A DNA stretch of 64,000 nucleotides, from contig NZ_BMVM01000030.1 in the NCBI RefSeq assembly GCF_014650715.1, positions 1-64,000 on the forward strand, in the 5' to 3' direction. Positions 26,801 to 34,937 of the stretch are shown here, in pieces. Under the pieces are notes generated by a model. The model searched no databases, had not been told where the DNA came from, and saw only the letters and a list, made by a program, of their open reading frames with translations. The stretch comes from Streptomyces bluensis (GTDB lineage Bacteria > Actinomycetota > Actinomycetes > Streptomycetales > Streptomycetaceae). Within the stretch, counting starts at the first letter, position 1. Every line of letters starts with the position of its first letter. Both the position numbers and the translations under genes were made by a program.

Positions 26801-27994
26801 GGGCGACGCGGTGCGCAGAAATCCGTCCGTTCGGGCCTCGGCGCTTCTGCGGGCAGGGGGACGGCCCGTGCCGAGCGGAGTCGGGCGGCCGGCGGGCGGG
26901 ATCAGGGCCGCCGAGCAGCCCTCGGGGGCGGCCAGCATCACTGTCCGCGACCAGCGCCCGAGTGCGTGAGGGGAGAGCGAGAGCACCGGCAGCGCGAGCC
27001 ACTCGTCGGGGTCCGCCTCGCCGACGGCCAGCAGCGGAGGCAGCCGGAAGCGGAGTCCCGTGTTGCCGGTGCCCGGGGCGTCCGGGGACACTCGCACGGT
27101 CGGCAGATCGAGTCCGGTGCGCCGCCACAGCTTGGGCGGCAACGGGTTGAGCAGGGCCACCGGTTCATGGCCCGCCCAGGCCCGCAGCTGCTGCCAGATC
27201 TCTGGTGCCCGCCAGGCAGGTGCCGCGCAGTCCGACACCACGACGATCAGCCGACGGCCGTCGGGGGAGCCCAGCTGACCGGTCGAGGTCGGCAGGCCCT
27301 GACGGTCGGTGAGGCCGACGCCGTCATCCGGGTCCACGGTGAGGTCGCGCACCTGCAGGGTGCGGAACGCGCCGAGTCGGTCGAGCAGCCCCGCGAAGGC
27401 GCTGACGGTCTCCCGCCACACCTGCATCGAGGGCGAGCGGTCGACAACGAGCACGAGGTCGAACCAGCGTTCTGGAGCGGGAGCGAAGACCGGGATCAGC
27501 TCCCCGCTCCGGGCGTACCCCGCCACGGTCGCGTCGAGGTCGAGCGCCTGCCGCCGCCCCGTGCGCCACGGGCGTTTCCAGGGGCGCAGGGCACGCGTCA
27601 TCTCCAGCGCCGACGGCAGCGCCGTCGCCCGGGGGACGGCGACCGCGTCACCGGGGACTTGGCCGGTGGATCCGGGCAGCCGCTCGTGGAGGGGACGGGC
27701 CGACCGGTTCTCCGGTGCCGTCGGAGGGCTCTGGCGCACAAAGTCACCGACGCGCGGCAGGCGCTGGACGGACGGCCCGGTCCATGCGGGAGCCTGCGCC
27801 GACGCCGGCGCCGGTTCTTCGGGTGCGGGCGAGGCCGAGCCGGCGGCCATACGGGAGGCCAGCCACAGCGCCTCCGCGAGCGCCGTCCCGTCAAGCCCCG
27901 GAGCCATGGCGCCGATCGCCGACACGGCCCCGTTCAGGCCGGTGACCCGCTCCACGCCCGGGGAATCCCCCGGCCCGTCCGCTTCCTCAGGCAC
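23819..27994 (-). CDS. SAV_2336/vWA-like protein fused to a degenerate Z1-type ATPase
   Basis: This 1391-residue protein joins two modules. The N-terminal half resembles the SAV_2336 vWA protein of vWA-MoxR-VMAP systems, with WFDLVLVVDRSPSM (MIDAS DxSxS intact, near residue 180) and RRLIVVVSDCAAPAW. The C-terminal half follows the Z1 superfamily II-like ATPase: LVMAPVGSGKST near 685, VVILAGTTNAARDQMQQRVD, VGYTYTPF, NSMLVSVSRF and GLPLEGLTTSYCLR near 1070. Family residues needed for hydrolysis are changed. The Walker B IDDEAD is IDTTGD, the LSRGL arginine is AQGL, and QMGRWFGYR is LLTTPFGPH. It starts at a GTG that overlaps the end of the MoxR gene by 8 bases. Z1 ATPases usually occur in separate methyltransferase/MORC neighbourhoods, so this fusion is unusual. 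Confidence 0.78.
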   Translation of the reverse strand: MPEEADGPGDSPGVERVTGLNGAVSAIGAMAPGLDGTALAEALWLASRMAAGSASPAPEEPAPASAQAPAWTGPSVQRLPRVGDFVRQSPPTAPENRSARPLHERLPGSTGQVPGDAVAVPRATALPSALEMTRALRPWKRPWRTGRRQALDLDATVAGYARSGELIPVFAPAPERWFDLVLVVDRSPSMQVWRETVSAFAGLLDRLGAFRTLQVRDLTVDPDDGVGLTDRQGLPTSTGQLGSPDGRRLIVVVSDCAAPAWRAPEIWQQLRAWAGHEPVALLNPLPPKLWRRTGLDLPTVRVSPDAPGTGNTGLRFRLPPLLAVGEADPDEWLALPVLSLSPHALGRWSRTVMLAAPEGCSAALIPPAGRPTPLGTGRPPARRSAEARTDGFLRTASPSAARLAMLTSVFDRLSLALLHVLRQELVPEATTEDLAELLGSGLYALDTDTGGPVTLTPAPQVRARLEEALTEHDTMRLNRVLDRYISSGQGGGGRLSAVAGRPDGEEVIAAEATAAGVAWGRTLELLGLPLATGGTEPPESVGAATEPADATDLALRVALAMLPQDRQAEAGELHETVHSVVTLLAARGLAVDRAVLLRQLEASVVQFVTRPAVLEDDRDHEPWSPDGDGTRGREFWERYLRFLEYERILPPAQVRQLDDVTRDLLSQLEDPRRPGSWRRTGLVMAPVGSGKSTSVIALAAKAVDAGYGTVVILAGTTNAARDQMQQRVDEGLLGFDSQYAASSETGGRIGAGAMPHARALPIVSVTTRGEQGDFSLYKAIGLRHPSPAHPQIFVIKKSRRIVDRVRDWLMHTSQPEDRPMLVIDTTGDARGTLSSPSKVDESVERLLSSCSRVGYVGYTYTPFLTTSQVLPDFIYHVPKPIGHFGPEQLFTDTEQPLPLVRTVFDQDRWLPPGHRADHVPGRELPDSLFTALKSFVLACAARRVRDRKRTSNSMLVSVSRFVAVQTRVCDQLAERVGVIAEDLRDRRGPRGQRLMADFEELWRQDFVPTSEAIADAAVTAVSWKQVADQLPIVAQQLVVVTANSASDMMPHLHESEYGGLNIVAVGGAKPAQGLPLEGLTTSYCLRAPANYETLRLLTTPFGPHTGYQDLCRLYATLEVLDTQHRLTARINGQRKELQELAGLDITPAQAVLRVRATHSPGRSWETLDFTLALERVRQNFRTLEAFIRSLGRAGTPDPRTAANLLWHGVTPAKIAEFLDAYLPGSEPSWNRLAEICRYLRRGAGLGGLGEWTVQLVSPPKSPVLVEVAGHRVGTVRRAPLPRGNEDGFRIRRLSAVGNEYADLDPDQYLRAIDATRSAAAVDPARSARGHEPTRPSRAAVEAVRRPDQALLSLYLVRGEETVDYEVTAPLVGLAVSLPRSAALSEPSSPLS

Positions 27995-28928
27995 CGGTCA
28001 GCTCACGCAGGATCAGTTCCCTGACCTCCTCGGCGGCGGCTCCCTCCGGCGCCTGGGCACCGGTCAGGACGTGCACGGCGTTGAGCAACTGGTCCACGGC
28101 CAGGCTCTCGCCCGCCCGCAGCCGGTCGACGAACGTGACGATCAGCGAGTCGACCGGACCCGAGGGCGCCACATCGGTCTCGAAGTGGGCCGCCACCACC
28201 CTCCGCAACGACTCCGTGTCCGGCATCGGCATCGTGTACCGGATGCAGCGTCGCAGGAAGGCGGCCGGGAAGTCGCGCTCGCCGTTGCTCGTCAGCACAA
28301 TGAAGGGGAAGTTGTCGCACCGCACGCGGCCCTTGACGATCCGATGGACGGCATCGCTCTCCCATTCCCGCACGTCCACGTCGTCGTCCCGGTACCGCGC
28401 CAGCTCCGGGATCTCGAACTCCCCGTGCTCCAGCACGTCCAGCAGATCGCTCGGCAGATCGAGGTCGCTCTTGTCGATCTCGTCAATGAGCAGGGCGCGG
28501 GGCTGCTCGGACGGCGCCTTCGACGGCAGCAGTGCCGTCCCCAGCGGTCCGAGCTGCAGGAAGGGGGCAATGTCGTCGGTACCCGAGTCGCCGCCCAGGC
28601 GTTGCGCGTGGATGCGCCCCAGGGCGTCGTAACGGTAGAGCGCGTCCACGAGGGTGCTGCGTGAGGTGATGTGCCAGCGCAGTGGCTCCCCGAGCCGCAA
28701 CTCCGTCGCCACCTGCTTGATGACCGACGACTTGCCGGAGCCGGGCGCGCCCGTCAGCAGCAGCGGACGGCGCAGGGCGAGCGCGGCGTTCACGGCCTCG
28801 ACGAGCCCGGGTGGCGGCTGGAACCGCTCGGGCCGGGGCTGCCGGGGGAAGGTGCGCCAGGGCGGCGGGGCACCGAGGTCCACGTCCCGGGGGGTGCCGT
28901 CGCCGACGTAGAAGGGTGTCCAGGTCAT
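27987..28928 (-). CDS. MoxR-type AAA+ ATPase of a vWA-MoxR-VMAP conflict system
   Basis: This 313-residue MoxR ATPase has an intact Walker A (GAPGSGKSS, residues 60-68), Walker B (ALLIDEIDKSD), sensor 1 region (IVLTSNGERDFP) and FLRRC arginine segment. MoxR ATPases act with vWA proteins as chaperone-like remodelers. The ATG overlaps the VMAP stop codon (ATGA), and the 3' end overlaps the vWA-Z1 gene. The three genes therefore form one translationally coupled operon. An earlier in-frame start at 29000 would overlap VMAP further and lacks support. Confidence 0.85.
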   Translation of the reverse strand: MTWTPFYVGDGTPRDVDLGAPPPWRTFPRQPRPERFQPPPGLVEAVNAALALRRPLLLTGAPGSGKSSVIKQVATELRLGEPLRWHITSRSTLVDALYRYDALGRIHAQRLGGDSGTDDIAPFLQLGPLGTALLPSKAPSEQPRALLIDEIDKSDLDLPSDLLDVLEHGEFEIPELARYRDDDVDVREWESDAVHRIVKGRVRCDNFPFIVLTSNGERDFPAAFLRRCIRYTMPMPDTESLRRVVAAHFETDVAPSGPVDSLIVTFVDRLRAGESLAVDQLLNAVHVLTGAQAPEGAAAEEVRELILRELTGA

Positions 28929-30445
28929 CGCGGGTTCTCTCCATCGACCGAGTCGTTCGCGAACGCATCGCAGAAGTCCAGCCATTGCTCGTCCAGCCAC
29001 ACGGAACGCACCCGGGCGAGATCAGTATGCTCGTGCGCCGGGTCCCCCTGCTTCCAGGAGGTGCGGTAGGCGGCGCTGAACTCTCCGGGGAGTCTCGCCC
29101 AGTTGCGTTCCACGCTGTCCTGCGACGCCTGCGGCAAATCTCCCGTGCCGTCCGGCCACAGCACCATCGGGGCGTACGCGAGCAGGGGTTCCAGGAGTTC
29201 CTGGAGCCGCTCCGGGCGGTGTCGCAGCGCCAGCGCGCCGCCGTAGCAGCCGTTGCCGAGGCTCTCCACCAGCTTCTGCACCGCGCTGAGTTCGGCCTTG
29301 TCGAGCCAGTTCACGGGCGTGGCCGGGCCGTCCTTCATCTCGTCGAGCTGGTTCCGGGCGAACTCGTTGATCAGGCCTAGGTGGGCGGGGAGGTTCAGCC
29401 GGTCGCTCCAGCGCAGGACGATGTCGTAGTAGAGCCCCAGTCGCTGCCCGAGCCTGGCTTCCTCGGGGCGCCAGCAGGCGAGCAGCGCGGCGGGCGCTGC
29501 GATGTCGATGCGTTTGAGCCTGAATCCGGTGCACCGGGCCTGCCGGGTCGCCCAGGCGAGCACCGCGCCCAACCGCTGTTCGACGCCGGCCTGCGTCGGA
29601 GGGCAGCGGAAGTCCTCACGTCCCACGAGGGTTTCGCCGTCCAACAGCCAGACGAGAAGGGTCTCGGGCCACTCGTCGGCCATCGCGGAGTGCAGGCTGA
29701 CCACCAGCCGCAGCCTGTTCTCGGCGGCTCGACGTGCCTGGGCGGCGAAGGCGTCGACGAGTTCCACGCCGGCCCCGATGCCTCGCGCCCACCCCGTGAG
29801 TCCGGGCGTTCCCGCCGCGAGACCGTCTTCCACGGCGAGCGCGGCGACGAAGGTGGCGAGAGGCGCCGTTGGACTGCCCTTGGCGCGAGGAACTCGCAGG
29901 CACAGCGACTCGACGCAGTCACGCAGCAGTTCGTCCCCGTCGGACGCGGACGCAGACGCGGGCCGGCCGGCCGCCGTCACATAGGCGCGGCGGATGCGTT
30001 CCGACTCGGGGAGGCTGCCTGGCCAGGACGACAGAAGGAACTCGCGGGTGCGTACGGCGGTCGCGAGCCGGTCGACCGTGCGCAGGGCGTGGGCGAGGTG
30101 CTGGTCGGCGGTGGCCTGGTGCCGGTCAAGGGCCGCCAGGGTCCGGCGCAGCCGGGCCAGATCGCCGGAGGTGACGATCGGCAGGGCGGGAGCCGCATCG
30201 CCGAGCGGGTCAAGGGCCAGCCGCAGATCCTCCTCACCCAGCGGCCCCAGCAGCGCGCCGTCGGCCCTGTGCCGTGCGTTGCGGGCGAACCAGGATCGGG
30301 CATCCAGGGAGAGGCCGTTCAGCGTGACCAACTGGGAGCTGGTGCTCGCTTCCTTGTCCACGGCCTTTTCCAGGCCGAGGCCGGAGCGGGCTCGGTGGGC
30401 GGCTTGCTGATCGGAGTGGCGCAGGGTGTAGCGGCCTTCGGACAT
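28925..30445 (-). CDS. VMAP-C domain protein of the vWA-MoxR conflict system, N-terminus replaced
   Basis: This 506-residue protein ends with a VMAP-C-like domain: RLRLVVSLHSAMADEWPETL, LLVWLLDGETLVG, and near the C-terminus LPAHLGLINEFARNQLDEM. VMAP proteins are the central scaffold of ternary vWA-MoxR-VMAP systems and normally start with an effector domain such as a protease or TIR. Here the first 26 codons (MSEGRYTLRHSDQQAAHRAR, then SGLGLE) are SbcC C-terminal sequence, which continues in frame upstream of the ATG. The VMAP coding region has therefore been joined to an sbcC fragment and has lost any N-terminal effector. No good ribosome site precedes the ATG. Confidence 0.72.
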   Translation of the reverse strand: MSEGRYTLRHSDQQAAHRARSGLGLEKAVDKEASTSSQLVTLNGLSLDARSWFARNARHRADGALLGPLGEEDLRLALDPLGDAAPALPIVTSGDLARLRRTLAALDRHQATADQHLAHALRTVDRLATAVRTREFLLSSWPGSLPESERIRRAYVTAAGRPASASASDGDELLRDCVESLCLRVPRAKGSPTAPLATFVAALAVEDGLAAGTPGLTGWARGIGAGVELVDAFAAQARRAAENRLRLVVSLHSAMADEWPETLLVWLLDGETLVGREDFRCPPTQAGVEQRLGAVLAWATRQARCTGFRLKRIDIAAPAALLACWRPEEARLGQRLGLYYDIVLRWSDRLNLPAHLGLINEFARNQLDEMKDGPATPVNWLDKAELSAVQKLVESLGNGCYGGALALRHRPERLQELLEPLLAYAPMVLWPDGTGDLPQASQDSVERNWARLPGEFSAAYRTSWKQGDPAHEHTDLARVRSVWLDEQWLDFCDAFANDSVDGENPR

Positions 30446-31800
30446 CAGGTGGAGTCGCGTGTTGGCGGCGGTGACGACCTGTTCGAGGCGGGCGGCCAGG
30501 ACGTATGCCTCCAGTTGCAGCCGGCCTCACCGACGGCGCACCCTGCCCGGTCTGCGGCTCATGCGCCCACCCGGCCCCCGCCCAAGCCCCCGACGGACAC
30601 CCCACCCGCGAAGCCGAACAGGCCGCCGAGGAAACCCACCAGCAAGCTCAGCACAAGCGCGACACGGTCGCAGCTGAGCTGCAGAAGCTGCGCGAGAGCG
30701 CCGCAGGCGCCACCGGCGCTCTTCTTCCAGAGCGTTGAGGTCCTGTTCGCTGAGCAAAGCCTGTTCGGCGGCGCCGAGCGTGTCGAAGTCCTGGGAGGCG
30801 GCGGCGTCGGTGGCGTCGTTGGTGCGCATGTCCAGGGCCTGGGTGAGGTTGGCGGCGGTACGTGAAGTTGGCCGACGCCCCGGACATGGGACGACCTTCG
30901 GGGCTGCCTGGCATCCGTGACCGTCGAGGGCGACACGCCGAACGCCGCGACGCCCACCTCGCGCAGATCACCACCGCAGAACAGCGCCTGTGACAAACGT
31001 CTGCGGTGCAGCGGGCGTTGTAGACCGCTACAGGTGGAGGCCGCCGGTGACACACCGCTGGACACCCTCACGACCGAACACCACCAACTCACCCACCTGG
31101 TGCGTTGCCGGTGGCCAGGTCGGCGAGGTGGCGGGCGGTGTTGTGGGCCAGTTCGAGTGTCTTCAGGTGTTCGACGGCTGTGCCTAGGGTGGTGGCGAGT
31201 TCGGTGAGTTCGGTGGTGCGGGTTCTGGCGGTGGTGGCGGCGGTCACGGCCTGGGCGTGCTGGTCGTCTGCGGCGGCTCGCCGGGAGGCTGATGCGTCGA
31301 TGTCGGCAGCGGTGCGTGAACCTCGTGCAACTCCACTCCTGTTCCCGGGTGGCCAAGTCAGCCCGCACCGGCATGCTGACTGGATCGAATGAGATCTAGC
31401 CTGCCATACGTCCGGGGGTATATCGACGTTCACGGCCTGGTGCTCCTTGCTGGTCGAATGCGGGACGGTGCCCTTCACACAGTAGGACGCCTGCGTTCAC
31501 CAGCGGGAGCACCGCCACCGCCGGCCTGTCCGCCCGCAACGCCACCCACGAAACCCTCTCCCGGCAACAGGCCGAACTCACCCGGAAACTCGACACCGCC
31601 CGCGGCACCGCCCCCACCCTGGCAGCCCACATCGACGACCTCACCCGCACCATGCCTTCGGTGCGTCGGCGACGGATGTCGATGTGGGCCTGGGCGGCCT
31701 GTTCGGCTTCCTTCTGCGCGGACGGCTCCCCCATCAGGCAGCGCCGGGTGCGAGAAGCCGAGGGCCGGAAGAGGCTGGGCGGAGGCACCGGCTCGTCCAG
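30368..31800. pseudogene. Scrambled fragments of an sbcC-type exonuclease gene
   Basis: Pieces of SbcC lie in both orientations. On the minus strand, 30368-30525 reads YVLAARLEQVVTAANTRLHL and then GRYTLRHSD (the C-terminal ATPase approach). On the plus strand, 30520-30738 reads LTDGAPCPVCGSCAHPAPA followed by a coiled coil (the zinc hook). On the minus strand, about 31089-31300 reads ELAHNTARHLADLATGN. On the plus strand, about 31510-31650 reads ETLSRQQAELTRKLDTARGT, and minus-strand 31655-31740 carries another hook-proximal piece. No continuous frame survives. The order implies inversions as well as deletions. Confidence 0.75.
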
Positions 31801-32333
31801 CGTCCTCCGCCACGGACACCAGCGCACCACCGACCGCGCGCACGCCCAAACCTGGTCGGTCGCTGGTTCGCGGCCTTGGCTCCCGACGTGGGGCCCCGCA
31901 CCCGGAAGGACCCAGGTTCACTCTATTGAGCCCAATACCCCAGCGGTTGTCTGCCGAACGGTTCGAAAGTCCCTGCGGACAGCCCTCAACCCGGCGTTCC
32001 GCTCCTCTGGCCGGGACTGGACCACGCGGTCATCGAGAACGTTACGGGCACCGGTGCCGCGCGACCAACGTCAGGATCAGCCGTGAGATGCCGATAGACA
32101 CCTCAGGAATGTTGTCTTCCTGGATGTTGGCGTTCATGCGCAGTGCACTGTAGGGCGATCAGGCGGTTGGCGGCCGAGGTTGATGAGGATCTCTGGATTT
32201 CCCCACCCGCACTCAGGACGTTCCCCAGAGCTGCTCTTGTTCCCCAGGGGGCCTGGCCAGCGCCGTCGAGACGAGTCCGCCCGGCCTCCGCAGGGGCTCA
32301 CCTGACTCCGGGGAGCTGAGCGTTTCGCTGATG
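31801..32333. other. Degenerate spacer without a supported gene
   Basis: No open frame here looks like a known protein, and no RNA gene or perfect repeat was found. It separates the sbcC debris from the TetR gene. Confidence 0.4.
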
Positions 32334-32870
32334 TCAGTCGTCTCGGCCCAGCGCTTTGCGGGCGGTGGCGAGGATCTCCTCGGAGACGGGTTCGCCCTTG
32401 GTTGCGCGCGCGAGGACGAGTGCGCCGACCATGGTGCACAGCCGACTGAGGCCGTCGTCCTGGTCCGTGGCGAGACGCTGTGCCATCTCGCTGACGCCTT
32501 CGCTGTACTGGTGCTGCGCCGCGGGACCGCCCTGGCCGCGCGCGATGTCGGCTGCGAGGGCTGCCACAGGACAACCGCCGGCCACGTCGTCGCGGTGCTC
32601 GGTGGACAGATACGCGTCGATCTCGGCCCCAGGAGAGGCAGCCTCGGTCGCAGTGCCTCCGACCGAGGCTGCGAAGGCGTGCGTGGTGGCCTCGTCGAAG
32701 AGCGCTTCCTTGGAGGCGAACTGCTTGTAGAAGCCGCCGTGAGTCAGTCCGGCCGCCTTCATCACGTCCGCGACGCTGATCTGGCCTCCCTGCTCCTTGA
32801 AGAGTCGCGACGCGGTCTCGACGACGCGGCGCCGGTTCTCTTCCGCCTGCGCCTGCGATACCCGGCCCAT
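32334..32870 (-). CDS. TetR/AcrR-family transcriptional regulator
   Basis: This 178-residue regulator has a classical TetR helix-turn-helix at about residues 15-60 (RRRVVETASRLFKEQGGQIS, VADVMKAAGLTHGGFYKQF, SKEALF). The ligand-binding domain contains ATKGEPVSEEILATARKALG. It is divergent from the SDR gene at 32990. Two palindromes lie in the 119-base gap, so it probably represses both itself and the oxidoreductase, as is common for TetR/SDR pairs. The ligand is unknown. Confidence 0.9.
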   Translation of the reverse strand: MGRVSQAQAEENRRRVVETASRLFKEQGGQISVADVMKAAGLTHGGFYKQFASKEALFDEATTHAFAASVGGTATEAASPGAEIDAYLSTEHRDDVAGGCPVAALAADIARGQGGPAAQHQYSEGVSEMAQRLATDQDDGLSRLCTMVGALVLARATKGEPVSEEILATARKALGRDD

Positions 32871-32884
32871 CGCCCACCTCCCAA

Positions 32885-32906
32885 ATAGATGACACTCGCC
32901 ATCTAT
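32885..32906. promoter_or_regulatory. Probable TetR operator 1
   Basis: A perfect inverted repeat, ATAGATG-N8-CATCTAT, lies 15 bases upstream of the TetR start codon, where it would block that promoter. Confidence 0.7.
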
Positions 32907-32920
32907 AGTAGGCTCGACTT

Positions 32921-32940
32921 TAGATTATGCACGTAATCTA
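32921..32940. promoter_or_regulatory. Probable TetR operator 2
   Basis: A perfect inverted repeat, TAGATTA-N6-TAATCTA, shares the TAGAT core with operator 1 and lies 50 bases before the SDR gene. It is a likely second site of the same regulator. Confidence 0.6.
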
Positions 32941-32989
32941 TTCGCGAGGGCCGCCGGTGCGGCCCCTGACCTACCGGAAGTGATGGATC

Positions 32990-33676
32990 ATGGAACTCAA
33001 GGGTGCGACCGCTGTGGTGACCGGCGCCAACCGGGGGCTGGGACGCCGCCTGGCCGAGCAGCTCGTGCAGCGCGGGGCGAAGGTGTACGCCGCTGCCCGC
33101 CGGCCGGAGACCGTGGACCTGGACGGCGTCACGCCGCTGCGGCTCGACGTCACGGACCAGGCCACGATCCAGGAGGCCGCCCGTGTTGCGTCCGATGCGA
33201 CGCTGCTGATCAACAATGCCGGTATCTCCCTCGGCACCCCGCTGATCGCCGGCGACCTGGCGGCCGTCCGCGCGGAGATGGGCACCAACTTCCACGGGCC
33301 GCTCGCCGTCACCCGCGAGTTCGCCCCGGTCATCGAGGCCAACGGCGGCGGAGCCGTCCTGAACATCCTCTCCGTGATCTCCTGGTGGCACCCGGCCCAG
33401 GCCGGCTCCTACGCGGCGTCCAAGGCCGCAGCCTGGGCGATGAGCAATGCCGTCCGCGAGGAGCTGGCACCCCGCGGTATCACCGTCTCCGCGCTGCACG
33501 TCGGCCTGATGGACACCGACATGACCGCCGGTATGCCCACGGCGGACAAGGCGGACCCGGCCGACGTCGCCGCCCAGGCCCTGGACGGCATCGAAGCGGG
33601 CCTGCCCGAGATCCTCGCCGACGACGTCACCCGGCAGGTCAAGCAGGGGCTGTCCCAGACGCACGCCCTCAGCTGA
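32990..33676 (+). CDS. Short-chain dehydrogenase/reductase (SDR)
   Basis: This 228-residue classical SDR has the Rossmann nucleotide site TGANRGLGRRLAE (TGxxxGxG, residues 12-18), NNAG (about 75-78), a catalytic serine in the ILSVISWW segment, and YAASK (Tyr and Lys). Arg and Lys residues near the loop hint at NADP(H). The substrate cannot be told. It is divergent from, and probably controlled by, the TetR gene. Confidence 0.92.
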   Translation: MELKGATAVVTGANRGLGRRLAEQLVQRGAKVYAAARRPETVDLDGVTPLRLDVTDQATIQEAARVASDATLLINNAGISLGTPLIAGDLAAVRAEMGTNFHGPLAVTREFAPVIEANGGGAVLNILSVISWWHPAQAGSYAASKAAAWAMSNAVREELAPRGITVSALHVGLMDTDMTAGMPTADKADPADVAAQALDGIEAGLPEILADDVTRQVKQGLSQTHALS

Positions 33677-33872
33677 GCCCACCGGGGCGGCGGCCCTCAC
33701 CCGCTCGTCCACGGTGACCGGCCTGTGGACCCCGCGGTCGCGGGCCCGCCTCGCCACCCTGATCCACCCAGCAGACAACGGCCAGGAGACCGCCGACGCG
33801 TCCACTGCCCGCGGGGCCCGACGGGGCAACGAGCGAACCACAGCCTTCAACAACACGCAGAAAGTCCCCGTC

Positions 33873-34761
33873 ATGAATGCACCAGGAACACCCCTGTCCC
33901 GTCCGCCGTCGTCGTCTTCGTACAAGGACGCGCCGACACGCTCGGTGTCCGTCCGCGATGTCGACTTCGTCTTCCGGCAGCTCGGACCCGAGGACGGCGT
34001 ACCACTGATCCTCCTGAACCACCTGGCAGCGGTCCTGGACAACTAGGACCCACGCATCGTCGACGGAATCGCCGCCCGCCGCCGCGTCATCGCCTTCGAC
34101 AACCGCGGAGTCGGCGGCTCAGGCGGCACCACACCCCGCACGGTCGAGGACATGGCCCACGACGCAGCCATGTTCATCAACGCCCTCGGGCTCGACCTGG
34201 TCGACCTGTTCGGCTTCTCGCTGGGCGGCTTCGTCGCACAGGTCATCGCAGCCGAGCAGCCGCACCTGGTCCGCAAGCTCATCCTCGCGGGCACCGGCCC
34301 CGCCGGCGGCCAGGGCATCGACAAAGTCACGGCGATCACGCTCCGCGCCGCACTCAAGGGAGCCCTGACCCGCCAGGACCCGAAGCAGTACCTCTTCTTC
34401 ACCGACACCACCCACGGCCGACGCGTCGGCCGCGCCTTCCTGCAACGGCTGACGGAACGTACCGACAACCGCGACAAACCCATCGCCCCGCCCTCGTTCC
34501 TCGCCCAACTCAAGGCCGTCCACCGATGGGGCCCTCCAGACCCCGTCCGACCTCTCGGGCATCCGCCAGCCGGTCCTCCTCGCGAACGGCGAGCGCGACC
34601 GGATGGTGCCGAGCCACAACACCCTCGACCTGGCCGCACGCCTGTCCCACAGCCAACTCGTCCCGCTCTACCCCGACGCAGGGCACGGAGGGATCTTCCA
34701 GTACCACGACGACTTCGTGGCCAAGGTACTGGCCTTCCTCGAAGCTCCACTGGACGCCTGA
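33873..34761 (+). pseudogene. Alpha/beta hydrolase with an internal stop and a frameshift
   Basis: The first part (VSVRDVDFVFRQLGPEDGVP, then LILLNHLAAVLDN) ends at a TAG (34044-34046) where homologues have Trp (LDNWDP). The same frame then continues through FGFSLGGFVAQVIAA (nucleophile elbow GFSLGG) to about 34525. The C-terminal part, PVLLANGERDRMVPSHNT and YPDAGHGGIFQYH (catalytic Asp region and His), is in another frame and stops at 34761. Two lesions mean the gene is inactive unless one is a sequencing error. It follows the SDR gene and may once have been co-regulated. Confidence 0.85.
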
Positions 34762-34937
34762 GAACTGCCGCCCGCCATCCCGCTGCGGCTCCTGCTCCTC
34801 GCCATTCCCCGCACGATCCAAAACCGGAACAAGCGAGGAGGATGAGCACCTCTGGCCTGATTCAAAGATCCTCATCAAGGTGCCGTGCGGGAGGGCGGCG
34901 TCCGCTCGCTCGGCCCGTTGGGCTGACGTCTGTGCCG

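Noticed and set aside
26000..28024. 820-codon plus-strand frame antiparallel to the vWA-Z1 gene
   Set aside because: No domain or repeat is recognisable, and the minus strand carries vWA, Z1 and operon overlaps. It is an antisense artefact of high GC.
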